Translations under genes and position numbers: made by a program
Notes under the pieces: generated by a model
What the model was told of the DNA's origin: nothing
Seen by the model: the letters and a program-made list of their open reading frames with translations, nothing else
Database searches by the model: none
Assembly (NCBI RefSeq): GCF_001005085.2
Contig: NZ_LBMU02000099.1
Span: 105,700-169,699, forward strand
DNA length: 64,000 bases
DNA from: Streptomyces humi
GTDB lineage: Bacteria; Actinomycetota; Actinomycetes; Streptomycetales; Streptomycetaceae
Direction: 5' to 3'
Part shown: positions 41,901 through 50,320 of the stretch, piece by piece
Layout: the number at the start of each line of letters is the position of its first letter
How positions within the stretch are numbered: position 1 is the first letter of the stretch

Positions 41901-43673
41901 TCAGGCCACCTGGCCGCCGTGCAGCGCCGTGTAGGCACCACCCCGGCGCAGCAGTTCCTCGTGCGTGCCGATCTCGCGGATCCGGCCCTCGTCCATCACC
42001 ACGATGCGGTCCGCACCCCGCACGGTGGACAGCCGGTGGGCCACCACGAACGTCGTACGGCCGTGCAGCAGGCGGGCCAGCGCCTGCTGCACGAGCGCCT
42101 CGGAGCGGGTGTCCAGCGCCGAGGTGGCCTCGTCCAGCACCAGCACGCGCGGGTCCCGGATCAACGCCCGTGCGATGGCGAGGCGTTGCCGCTGACCGCC
42201 GGAGAGCCGGGCACCGCGCTCGCCGACCACGGTGTCCAGGCCGTGCGGCAACTGGTCCACGAACTCCAGGGCGTTGGCGTCCCGCAGTGCCGTCCGCACC
42301 GCCTCCTCGTCGGCCTCGTCCTCCATGCCGTAGGCGACGTTCTCCCGGACCGTGCCGTCGAAGAGGATCGACTCCTGCGGCACGACCGACACGAACCGCC
42401 GATAGGTGCGCAGGTCGAGACCGCTCATGTCGGTGCCGTCCAGGAGCAGCCGGCCCGAGGTGGGCCGGATGAAGCCGATCACGAGGTTGAGCACGGTGGA
42501 CTTGCCGGCCCCCGAGGCACCCACCAGGGCGACCGTCTCGCCGGGGACCACGTCGAGGCTGAACTCCGCCACGGCCGGGCGTCCGCCGTCCTCGTAGCCG
42601 AAGCCGACCCGCTCGAAGGTGACCGCGCCACGGACGGCGGTGACCTGCTCCCGGCCCTCGTTGTCCTCCAGTTCGGGCGCCTGGAGCACCTCGCCCACCG
42701 AACGCACCGACTCCAGGCCCTTGGTGATGACGGGCGCCAGACTCGTCAGCGTCGTCGTGGAGTTGGTGAGCGTGGTCAGGAAGGCGCTGAGCATGACGAC
42801 GTCGCCGGCCGTGACACCCCACACGCCGTAGTACGACACCAGCGCGGCGGCGGCCAGCACCGCGACGCCGATCACGTTCAGGACCACCCAGGCCAGCGAG
42901 CCGAAGCGGCCGTTGACCAGGTCCAGGCGCATCCCCGAGGTGAGCAGCCGGCTCAGGGTGCCGTCCATCCGGCGCAGCGCCTTGCCCTCCAGGCCGTGGG
43001 CGCGGGTGACCGGGATGAGCCGCGTCATCTCCGTCACCCGTGAGGACAGCGTCTCCACCTCGTGCCGGAAGTGTTCGTTGTGGGTCCGCAGCCGGGCCCG
43101 CAGCCGGGCCACGAGCAGGGTCGCCGCGGGCACCACGACGAGGAAGACCGGCAGGAACTCCGGTGTGCGGACACCGATGATGACCAGACCGCCGGCCAGC
43201 ACGGTCAGTGCGCCCAGCCCCTGCTCGGCGGTCTGCTGGACCATCTGCTCGACGGTCTCGACGTCCCGGACGACCTTGGCCTGGAGCACGCCCGCGCTGA
43301 CCCGGGAGTGGTAGCCGATGGACAGCTGCTGCATCCGCGTGCACAGCGCCGAGCGCAGCGTGGTGCCCATCCGGCGGACGCTGCCGTAGAGGAGCCGTAC
43401 GTACAGCACGTGCAGTGGGTAGTTGACCAGCAGGATCGCCATGATGACGGCTACGGACGTCCACAGCCGGGAGACCGGCCCGTGCTGGACGACCGTGTCC
43501 ACGACGGAGGCGGTGATCAGCGGCAGCAGCCAGATGGGACTGTGTTTGACGGTGAACACGCCGACCGCGGCCACCAGCTTGCGGCGGTCCGCGCGCAGCA
43601 GGTAGGCGAGGGTCCGGACGGGGTGTTCGCCCCGGTAGCGGTGGTCGAGCGGCCGTTCCGACGTCGACGCCAT
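41901..43673 (-). CDS. ABC half-exporter (MsbA/LmrA type, permease fused to ATPase)
   Basis: 590 residues from the ATG at 43673 (AGGAGGATC upstream). Residues about 30-320 are the six-helix exporter domain (FTVKHSPIWLLPLITASVVDTVV). The C-terminal ATPase has Walker A GASGAGKST, Q-loop SVVPQES, signature RLSGGQRQRLAIARALI, Walker B VLVLDEATSALD and H-loop VAHRLSTV. It works as a homodimer exporting lipids, peptides or drugs. It faces the MHS gene tail to tail, with 13 bases between stops. Confidence 0.92.
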   Translation of the reverse strand: MASTSERPLDHRYRGEHPVRTLAYLLRADRRKLVAAVGVFTVKHSPIWLLPLITASVVDTVVQHGPVSRLWTSVAVIMAILLVNYPLHVLYVRLLYGSVRRMGTTLRSALCTRMQQLSIGYHSRVSAGVLQAKVVRDVETVEQMVQQTAEQGLGALTVLAGGLVIIGVRTPEFLPVFLVVVPAATLLVARLRARLRTHNEHFRHEVETLSSRVTEMTRLIPVTRAHGLEGKALRRMDGTLSRLLTSGMRLDLVNGRFGSLAWVVLNVIGVAVLAAAALVSYYGVWGVTAGDVVMLSAFLTTLTNSTTTLTSLAPVITKGLESVRSVGEVLQAPELEDNEGREQVTAVRGAVTFERVGFGYEDGGRPAVAEFSLDVVPGETVALVGASGAGKSTVLNLVIGFIRPTSGRLLLDGTDMSGLDLRTYRRFVSVVPQESILFDGTVRENVAYGMEDEADEEAVRTALRDANALEFVDQLPHGLDTVVGERGARLSGGQRQRLAIARALIRDPRVLVLDEATSALDTRSEALVQQALARLLHGRTTFVVAHRLSTVRGADRIVVMDEGRIREIGTHEELLRRGGAYTALHGGQVA

Positions 43674-43869
43674 CGGTGGTGATCCTCCTGTGTTCCTGAC
43701 TGCCCTGACGTGCCCTGCCCCTGCCCTGACCTGTAGCAACCGCTTTCTATCGGTCCGCGGGCCACCGTACACCGTGCCGAGGCCGTCGGCCGATGCGTTT
43801 GTGGCCCGGGTGAGAGAAGGTGGGGAGGGGAGACGGGGGATGCCTCGTGTTGTTCGGAGAGGGGCAGCC

Positions 43870-44127
43870 ATGTCAGGTTCAGAGGCCGAGCGGAAGATCC
43901 TCGGCCACATCACGGAAATGATCAGCCAGGAGAAGGACCTGCGCGAACGGCTGGCGCGACAGGAGATCGACGAGCCGACCGAGCGCGCCCGCCTGGCCGG
44001 CCTGGAGACCGAACTGGACCGGTGCTGGGATCTGCTGCGGCAGCGCCGGGCCAGGATCGAGGCGGGGCAGGACCCGGGCGGGGCGAACGTCCGTCCGGCG
44101 TCCGAGGTGGAGGGCTACCTGTCCTGA
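43870..44127 (+). CDS. DUF2630 small coiled-coil protein
   Basis: An 85-residue charged helical protein starting MSGSEAERKILGHITEMISQEKDLRERLA, with the DUF2630 core DEPTERARLAGLETELDRCWDLLRQRRA. Two amphipathic helices form a predicted antiparallel coiled coil. GAGAGGGGC precedes the ATG. Function unknown; the family is common in actinobacteria as a stand-alone gene. Confidence 0.88.
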   Translation: MSGSEAERKILGHITEMISQEKDLRERLARQEIDEPTERARLAGLETELDRCWDLLRQRRARIEAGQDPGGANVRPASEVEGYLS

Positions 44128-44188
44128 AAACCGCGCCCGGCCGACAGGGGCTGGACCGGGGGCGCCCCCGGCGTCGATCGTGGGTGTC

Positions 44189-45130
44189 ATGAACGATCAC
44201 CGATCGGCACCGGCCGGCGCTGCCCGGCACACACCCGTGAGCGACGCCGCCTCGGCGGAGGAGTCGGCCGAGGTCCGCCGCTTCCGGGAACGGCTCGGTC
44301 TCCCGGGACTGGTCGACGTCCACACGCACTTCATGCCCGAGCGGGTCCTGCACAAGGTCTGGAACTACTTCGACACCAACGGGCCACTGATCGGCGGTCT
44401 CCGGTGGCCGATCACCTACCGCAGGGCGGAGGCGGAACGGGCGGCCATCCTCCGGGAGTTCGGCGTCCGTGCCTTCACCTCGATGCTCTACCCGCACAAG
44501 CCCGGCATGGCCGCCTGGCTGAACACGTGGGCGGCCGACTTCGCCCGCCGCACCCCGGACTGCCTGCACACGGCGACGCTGTTCCCCGAGCCCGGCGTCG
44601 AGACCTACGTCCGCGAGGCCGTCGAGGCGGGCGCCCGGGTGTTCAAGGCGCACGTCCAGGTGGGGGCGTACGACCCGGCCGACGAACTCCTCGACAAGAC
44701 GTGGGGGTTGCTGGCCGACACCGGAACTCCCGTGGTCGTCCACTGCGGCTCGGGACCCGCTCCGGGCAGGCACACCGGACCCGGGCCGATCGCCCGGGTG
44801 CTGGCCCGGCACCCGCGGCTCCGGCTGATCGTCGCCCACCTCGGGATGCCCGAGTGCGAGGAGTTCCTCGGCCTCGCCGAGCGGTACGAGCAGGTGCGGC
44901 TGGACACGACGATGGCGTTCACCGACTTCACCGAGGGGTTCATGCCGTTCCCGCGCCGGGCCCTGCCGAGGATCTCCGCGCTGGGCGACCGCGTCCTGCT
45001 CGGCACCGACTTCCCCAACATCCCCTATCCGTACGTGCACCAGCTGCACGCCCTGGAACGCCTCGGCCTGGGGCCGGAGTGGCTGCGCGCGGTGTGCCAC
45101 GACAACGCGGCCCGGCTGTTCGGCATATGA
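44189..45130 (+). CDS. Amidohydrolase-2 family TIM-barrel hydrolase/decarboxylase
   Basis: About 313 residues. The landmarks of the ACMSD-like branch are LVDVHTHFMP (HxH metal ligands near residue 44), VVVHCGSG (third His), IVAHLGMPE (fourth His) and LLGTDFPNIPY with the catalytic Asp. The 35-residue N-terminal segment before the barrel is poorly conserved and the start is unsure: ATG at 44189, GTG at 44180, or a GTG further in. Acts on a small aromatic or lactone acid by analogy with the family. Confidence 0.82.
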   Translation: MNDHRSAPAGAARHTPVSDAASAEESAEVRRFRERLGLPGLVDVHTHFMPERVLHKVWNYFDTNGPLIGGLRWPITYRRAEAERAAILREFGVRAFTSMLYPHKPGMAAWLNTWAADFARRTPDCLHTATLFPEPGVETYVREAVEAGARVFKAHVQVGAYDPADELLDKTWGLLADTGTPVVVHCGSGPAPGRHTGPGPIARVLARHPRLRLIVAHLGMPECEEFLGLAERYEQVRLDTTMAFTDFTEGFMPFPRRALPRISALGDRVLLGTDFPNIPYPYVHQLHALERLGLGPEWLRAVCHDNAARLFGI

Positions 45131-45151
45131 GCGGGCGCCGCCCGGTGGCGG

Positions 45152-45673
45152 TCAGGTCCGCGGACACGCGGGCGCGGCGACGACGATGACGCCCGCCTCC
45201 TGTTTCTCGAACAGGGCGACCAGTTCGCTCAGGCCGGCCGGCCCGCCGGTGTGGTCGATCAGCACGACGGGCTGCCGGCAGCCGTCCTGTTCGGCGGGCT
45301 CGAAGTCGGTGACCGTCGCACGGCTCACCAGCACGACCCGGTCGTCGTCGAAGGGGTCGCGGGGGAGTCCGTCGAGATGCGCGCGCAGATCGTCCCGGTA
45401 GGACGCCAGATCCTCGGCGAGGGCGTCACGGCGGGCCAGCAGGGAGACCCGGAGCCGGTCGCCCGTTCGTTCGTAGCGGGCCGAAAGGTCCTCGGGCAGC
45501 AGGTAGAACACTCCCTCCTCGCCCTCGTGCCCTCGGTTCAGCAGGACGCAGACCATGCGTTCGGCCGGGTCGGCGGACGTGCGGTCGAGGTCCAGGACCA
45601 CCTCTCGGGCGTCCGGGTCCAGCGGGGGGATCGGGCCGATCCAGATGCGGGCGGAGCCGTCCATGACGGGCAT
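45152..45673 (-). CDS. Unrecognised 173-residue protein
   Basis: I cannot place the family. It starts MPVMDGSARIWIGPIPPLDPDAREVVLDLDR after GGGGGTG and is rich in acidic and arginine residues, without signal or membrane segments. A central LPEDLSARYERTGDRLRVSLLARRDALAEDLASYRDDLRAHLDGL is helical, and it ends with a beta-rich stretch VIVVAAPACPRT. Base composition and codon use agree with neighbours. Tail to tail with the amidohydrolase gene. Confidence 0.68.
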   Translation of the reverse strand: MPVMDGSARIWIGPIPPLDPDAREVVLDLDRTSADPAERMVCVLLNRGHEGEEGVFYLLPEDLSARYERTGDRLRVSLLARRDALAEDLASYRDDLRAHLDGLPRDPFDDDRVVLVSRATVTDFEPAEQDGCRQPVVLIDHTGGPAGLSELVALFEKQEAGVIVVAAPACPRT

Positions 45674-45711
45674 TCAAACACACCCCCGCCGCCGGGCTCA
45701 CGGGCCCGCGA

Positions 45712-46377
45712 TCACGATCCGACGAAGGTCACCGTCTCCGCCAGACGGGCCCGCCCGGTCCGCACCCGGGGCGCCCCTTCCCGCTCGTACCCCACCGCGA
45801 CCCCGCAGAGCAGCACCGGTCCGTCCCCCGCGCCGACCAGCCGGCCGACCGTCCTGCGGTACGTCGTCCACATCACCTGCGGACAGCTGTGCAGCCCCTC
45901 CGCCCGCAGCAGCAGCATGACCGTCTGCACATACATCCCGGCGTCCGCCCACTGGCCGGGGCCCATCGCCCGGTCGAGGTAGCAGAACAGCACGACCGGC
46001 GCCCCGAAGGCCCCCGAGTTCAGCGCGGCGATCCTCACGGGCCGGTCCGGGTCGTCGCGGTCGATGCCCAGTGCCGCGTACCGCTGCGCGGCCGCGGCCG
46101 CGAACCGCTCCGGGTAGGGCGCGGCCAGCTCGGCCGGGTACATCGGGAACTCCCGTTCGTCGCCCGGGTCGCCCGCCAGCGCTCTCGCCGTCGCCCGCCG
46201 CTTCAGCTCGGCCAGCGGCTCCCCGGACACCACGTACACCTGCCAGGGCTGGAGGTTCCCGCTCGACGGCGCCCGCCCCGCCGCGGCCAGCACCCGTTCG
46301 AGGACCTCACGCGGCACCGGCCGGTCACTGAACGCCCGTACGGCCCGGCGGCTGTCCACCGCCTCGTACACATCCAC
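45712..46377 (-). CDS. Nitroreductase-family FMN oxidoreductase
   Basis: About 221 residues from the GTG at 46377, with AAGGTGGAG seven bases upstream. The opening VDVYEAVDSRRAVRAFSDRPVPREVLERVLAAAGRAPSSGNLQPWQVYVV is the FMN-binding signature of nitroreductases (SRRAVRxF; PSxxNxQPW). GDGPVLLCGVAVGYE matches the second FMN segment. It reduces nitro or enone compounds with NAD(P)H. It lies 50 bases after a TetR gene on the same strand, likely one transcript. Confidence 0.88.
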   Translation of the reverse strand: MDVYEAVDSRRAVRAFSDRPVPREVLERVLAAAGRAPSSGNLQPWQVYVVSGEPLAELKRRATARALAGDPGDEREFPMYPAELAAPYPERFAAAAAQRYAALGIDRDDPDRPVRIAALNSGAFGAPVVLFCYLDRAMGPGQWADAGMYVQTVMLLLRAEGLHSCPQVMWTTYRRTVGRLVGAGDGPVLLCGVAVGYEREGAPRVRTGRARLAETVTFVGS

Positions 46378-46413
46378 GCCGACTCCACCTTTCGCGGAAC
46401 TGCGGTCAGAACC

Positions 46414-46445
46414 AAGGAAGTTCGACACTAAGGAAGTTCGACGCT
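46414..46445. repeat. Two-copy 16-bp duplication over the TetR stop codon
   Basis: AAGGAAGTTCGACACT and AAGGAAGTTCGACGCT lie back to back at 46414 and 46430. The second is the 3' end of the TetR gene, the first is the duplicate in the gap. It is a recent-looking small tandem duplication. Confidence 0.75.
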
Positions 46446-47057
46446 GATGAAGCTGCGCAGCATCGCGCGCAGGTGTTCCGGCATGTCGATCTCGTCCGGG
46501 CTGAGCAGCCACTGGACCTGGAGGCCGTCGAGGAACGCCACCAGGTCGGCCGCCAGCCGCGACGCGTCCACGTGCGGACGCAGCAGCCCGCGCCGCACCA
46601 GGTCGTCGACGGCCGACTGCATCTCGCGACGGGTCCGTTCGTAGCGCGCGACGAAGTACGGACGCGCCGGGTGGTCCGTCGCGGTGGCCTCGCTGGACAG
46701 CACCGCGAACAGGCTCACGATGAGGGGGTTGGCCTGGTTGTGCGCGACGAGCCGGATCATGGCGGCGAAGTACGCCACGCCGTCCTGGCTGAGCGCGCCC
46801 GACTCGAGGAAGTGCTCGCCGTCCTGCCGGTCGCGTGCGTCCAGGACCGCCTCCAGCAACGACTCCTTGGTCGGGAAGTGATGCAGCAGTCCCGCGCGCG
46901 AGACTCCGCAGGCGGCGGCGAGCTGGACCATGCTCGCGTTGCGGTAGCCCACCTGTCCGAACGCGGCGAACGCGGCCTCGATGATCTGGGCACGCCGGCG
47001 CTCCCCCTTGGGGTAGTTCCGGGGAGCCGCCGCGTCCCGCGTTGTTTCCCTTGCCAT
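46428..47057 (-). CDS. TetR-family regulator (BetI-like)
   Basis: 209 residues. HTH: RRRAQIIEAAFAAFGQVGYRNASMVQLAAACGVSRAGLLHHFPTKESLLEAVL (about 20-72). The C-terminal half carries the TetR_C_6-like pattern LVAFLDGLQVQWLLSPDEIDMPEHLRAMLRSFI. It is divergent from the four-gene sugar operon starting at 47140 and upstream of the nitroreductase. It may control either or both; the 82-base gap contains no obvious palindrome. Confidence 0.88.
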   Translation of the reverse strand: MARETTRDAAAPRNYPKGERRRAQIIEAAFAAFGQVGYRNASMVQLAAACGVSRAGLLHHFPTKESLLEAVLDARDRQDGEHFLESGALSQDGVAYFAAMIRLVAHNQANPLIVSLFAVLSSEATATDHPARPYFVARYERTRREMQSAVDDLVRRGLLRPHVDASRLAADLVAFLDGLQVQWLLSPDEIDMPEHLRAMLRSFISVELP

Positions 47058-47139
47058 GAACGAGATGCTAACGACCTATAGAAACCATCAGCCCTGTCGG
47101 TATTCTGTTCCCGGCCGTCCGCCACGAGAGGAGTTCCCC

Positions 47140-47937
47140 TTGTCGACACCACAGTTGTCGGTCCAGCTCTACTCCGTACGCCAGGCCCTGGAGGCCGACG
47201 AAGACGCCGCCCTCGGCCGCCTGGCCGCCCTGGGACTGACCACCGTCGAGGCCTTCGGCTTCGTGCACCGCGCGGCCGAACTCGCCGACGCGCTCGCCCG
47301 GCACGGCCTGGCCGCGAAGACCGGACACGCCGGTTTCCTCTCGCCCGACGGCGCGTCCGCGACCGACCTCGACGACACGTTCCGGGCCGCCCGGCGGCTG
47401 GGGGTGGAGATCCTCTTCGACCCGTTCGTGCCCGCGGCCCGGTGGGCCGACGAGAAGGAGATCGCCCGCACCGCGGCGCTCCTGAACGAGGCCGCCGAGC
47501 GGGCCGCCGAGCACGGACTGCGGGTCGGCTACCACAACCACTCCCAGGAGTTCGTGCACACCGTCGCGGGCGTCAACGCCTTCGACCACTTCGCCGGTCT
47601 GCTCGCCCCGGAAGTCGCCCTGGAGATCGACCTGTTCTGGGCCGCGGCCGGCGGCAACGACGTCGTCGCCCTCCTCGGCCGCCTGGGTTCCCGGGTCCGC
47701 GCCCTGCACGTGAAGGACGGACCCGTCATCGACGACCCGTTCACCTCGGGAGCGCCCTTCGACCCCGCCGACACCGGCCAGGTCGCCGCGGGCCGGGGGC
47801 AGATCCCGCTGGCCGCCGCGCTGGCGGCGGCCCCGCACGCCGAGTACGCCGTCCTCGAGTTCGACCACTACGACGGTGACGTCTTCGAGGGCATCGCCAC
47901 CGGTGTCTCCTACCTGAACGGGAAGGGCATCGCCTGA
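47140..47937 (+). CDS. Sugar phosphate isomerase/epimerase (xylose-isomerase-like TIM barrel)
   Basis: 265 residues. The start is a TTG at 47140, seven bases after AGGAG and directly before STPQLSVQLYSVRQALEAD, the typical beginning of this family. Metal-site landmarks are the GYHNHSQEF segment, VALEIDLFWAAAGG, ALHVKDG and AVLEFDHYDGD. The rare TTG start may lower expression of the first gene. The stop overlaps the next ATG (TGATG). With the other three genes it should interconvert a keto- or deoxy-sugar. Confidence 0.87.
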   Translation: MSTPQLSVQLYSVRQALEADEDAALGRLAALGLTTVEAFGFVHRAAELADALARHGLAAKTGHAGFLSPDGASATDLDDTFRAARRLGVEILFDPFVPAARWADEKEIARTAALLNEAAERAAEHGLRVGYHNHSQEFVHTVAGVNAFDHFAGLLAPEVALEIDLFWAAAGGNDVVALLGRLGSRVRALHVKDGPVIDDPFTSGAPFDPADTGQVAAGRGQIPLAAALAAAPHAEYAVLEFDHYDGDVFEGIATGVSYLNGKGIA

Positions 47938-49055
47938 TGACGGCACACCACCCGGTCGGAGTCGGCGTCATAGGCGCCGGCAACATCAGCGACCAGTACC
48001 TGGCCAACCTCACCCGCTTCCCCGACCTGCGCGTGACCGTCGTGGGCGACCTCGACACCGCTCGCGCCGAGACCCAGGCCCGCAAGTACGGCGTCGAACG
48101 GTGGGGCACCGCCGCGGACGTCCTCGCCCACCCGGACACCGAGCTCGTCGTCAACCTGACCGTTCCCGCCGTGCACGCCGAGGTCAGCTCGGCGATCCTG
48201 GCCGCGGGCAGGCACGTATGGTCGGAGAAACCCCTCGCCGTCGAGCGGGCCGACGCACGCGCCGTCCTCGACCAGGCGGCCGCGGCCGGCCTGCGGGTCG
48301 GAGTCGCCCCCGACACGATCCTCGGCCCCGGCCTCCAGACCGCCCTGCGGGCGATCGCCCGCGGCGACATCGGCACCCCGCTGTCCGCGCAGACCGTCAT
48401 GCAGTACGCGGGCCCCGACCTGTGGCACCCGAACCCCGAGTTCCTGTTCGCCAGGGGTGCCGGTCCCCTCTTCGACATGGGGCCCTACTACCTCACCACC
48501 CTGGTCTGCCTGTTCGGGTCGGTCTCCCGGGTCGCCGCGCTCGGTTCGACCGCCCGCACGGTCCGTACGGTGCGCAGTGGCGAGCGGGCCGGCACCGAGT
48601 TCACCGTCGCCGTGCCCACGCACGTCTCGGCGCTCACGCAGTTCGAGGGCGGCGGTGTCGGGCAGAGCGTGTTCAGCTTCGACTCCCCGCTGACCCGCAC
48701 CGGGTTCGTCGAGATCACCGGCAGCGAGGGCACGCTCGTCCTGCCCGACCCCAACACCTTCGCGGGCGACGTACGGATCACGCGGGTGCCGGAGCGGGGC
48801 CGGGACGCGGAGTGGGAGACCCTCACGCCCGTCGGTACCGAGGCGGGCCGCGGTCTCGGCGTCCTCGACATGGCACGGGCCGTCCGCGGCGGACATCCCC
48901 ACATCGCCAGCGGAGCCCTGGGCCACCACGTCCTCGACGTCATGATCTCCATCGACGAAGCCGTCAGCTCCGGCGAGAGCGTCCAAGTCACCAGCGCCGC
49001 CCCCGAGATACCGCTCGTCCCCGAGGACCGAGACCCCTACGGAGCCACCCTGTGA
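47937..49055 (+). CDS. Gfo/Idh/MocA-family sugar dehydrogenase (first copy)
   Basis: 372 residues. N-terminal Rossmann VGVGVIGAGNISDQYLANL with GxGxxx at 10-15, EKP at 97-99 (WSEKPLAVERADARAVLDQAAAAG), and the C-terminal sheet domain with DMGPYYLTTLVCLFG, which carries the catalytic Asp and Tyr region. It oxidises or reduces a sugar hydroxyl with NAD(P). The two dehydrogenases in this operon differ clearly, so this is not a tandem duplication. Confidence 0.9.
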   Translation: MTAHHPVGVGVIGAGNISDQYLANLTRFPDLRVTVVGDLDTARAETQARKYGVERWGTAADVLAHPDTELVVNLTVPAVHAEVSSAILAAGRHVWSEKPLAVERADARAVLDQAAAAGLRVGVAPDTILGPGLQTALRAIARGDIGTPLSAQTVMQYAGPDLWHPNPEFLFARGAGPLFDMGPYYLTTLVCLFGSVSRVAALGSTARTVRTVRSGERAGTEFTVAVPTHVSALTQFEGGGVGQSVFSFDSPLTRTGFVEITGSEGTLVLPDPNTFAGDVRITRVPERGRDAEWETLTPVGTEAGRGLGVLDMARAVRGGHPHIASGALGHHVLDVMISIDEAVSSGESVQVTSAAPEIPLVPEDRDPYGATL

Positions 49056-50320
49056 CCGAGCCGCAGCACCCCGGCTCCCCGAACGCCGGTCCACCGCGAG
49101 CCGACCCGTCGGGGGCCGGCCTGCCACCCGCCGGTGCGCCGCGGGAGGAGCTGCCGCACACCGGCCTGCCACCCGCCGCTCTGCGCCCCGCCGGTCAGCC
49201 GCCTGCGGTTCCCTCGCAGGCCGGGCCGGTGCGCGCCGGATTCATCGGCGGGGGGTTCATGGCGGCCGTGCACACCCGCGCGAGCCGGGCCGCCGGCGGC
49301 CGTCAGGTCGCCCTCGCGAGCTCGACGGCCGCACGCGGCGAGCAGGCCGCCCGGCAACTCGGCGTCGAACGGGCCGAACCCGACGCCCGCAGCCTCGCCG
49401 CGGCCGGTGACCTCGACATCGTCCACGTGTGCAGTCCCAACAGCCTGCACCGCGAACACACCCTGGCGGCCCTGGCCGCCGGCGCCCACGTCATCTGCGA
49501 GAAACCCCTGGCGACCACGGCCGCGGACGCCGCGGAACTGGTCCGCGCCGCCCACGCCGCCGACCGGATCGGCGCGGTCCCCTTCGTCTACCGCTACCAC
49601 CCGATGGCACGCCAGGCCCGCGCCCTCGTGGCGGACGGCCGGATCGGCACCGTCCTCACGCTGGACGCCGCCTACCTCCAGGACTGGCTCCTGGACCCCG
49701 GCGACACCAACTGGCGCGCCGACCCGGGGGCCGGCGGTGCCTCCCGGGCCTTCGCCGACATCGGCTCCCACCTGTGCGACCTGGTCGAGTTCGTCGCCGG
49801 ACAGCGCATCCACCGCCTCGCCGCCCGCACCCGCACCGTCTTCGGCCGGCGCGGCGACACCGAGGTCACCAACGAGGACACCGCCGCGCTCCTCGTCGAA
49901 CTCGGCGACGGGGCGCTCGGCACCCTGCTCGTCAGCCAGCTGGCCCCCGGCCGCAAGAACAGCCTCACCCTCGAACTCCACGGCACCCGCCGGAGCGTGC
50001 GCTTCGAACAGGAACGCCCCGAGGAACTGTGGATCGGCGGCCGCGAGGGCTCCCAGCTCCTCCTGCGCGACCCCGCCACCGCCGCCCCCGACTCCGCGCG
50101 CCTGTCGGTCCTGCCGCCCGGACACGCCCTGGGCTATCAGGACGCGTTCACCGCGTTCGTCACCGACGTATACCGTGCCGTCCGGGGCGAGACCCCCGAG
50201 GGGATGCCGACGTTCGCCGACGGCCTGCGCGCCGCCCGGCTCACCGAGGCCGTGCTCGCCTCCGCCGCCCGGCACGGCACCTGGACCGAGACCCCGCCCG
50301 AGACGGAGGACCCCGCATGA
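49052..50320 (+). CDS. Gfo/Idh/MocA-family dehydrogenase (second copy) with Pro/Ala-rich N-terminal extension
   Basis: 422 residues from the GTG at 49052 that overlaps the preceding stop (GTGA). The first ~58 residues are proline, alanine and glycine rich with near-repeats (GLPPAGAP, GLPPAALRPAG). The Rossmann fold begins only at VRAGFIGGGFMAAVHTRA. EKP is at 150-152 and the C-terminal part has ADIGSHLCDLVEFVAG with the catalytic Asp. A shorter protein starting near residue 59 (GTG, VRAGFIGGG) would be family-like, so the extension may be an untranslated or disordered leader. Confidence 0.87.
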   Translation: MTEPQHPGSPNAGPPRADPSGAGLPPAGAPREELPHTGLPPAALRPAGQPPAVPSQAGPVRAGFIGGGFMAAVHTRASRAAGGRQVALASSTAARGEQAARQLGVERAEPDARSLAAAGDLDIVHVCSPNSLHREHTLAALAAGAHVICEKPLATTAADAAELVRAAHAADRIGAVPFVYRYHPMARQARALVADGRIGTVLTLDAAYLQDWLLDPGDTNWRADPGAGGASRAFADIGSHLCDLVEFVAGQRIHRLAARTRTVFGRRGDTEVTNEDTAALLVELGDGALGTLLVSQLAPGRKNSLTLELHGTRRSVRFEQERPEELWIGGREGSQLLLRDPATAAPDSARLSVLPPGHALGYQDAFTAFVTDVYRAVRGETPEGMPTFADGLRAARLTEAVLASAARHGTWTETPPETEDPA

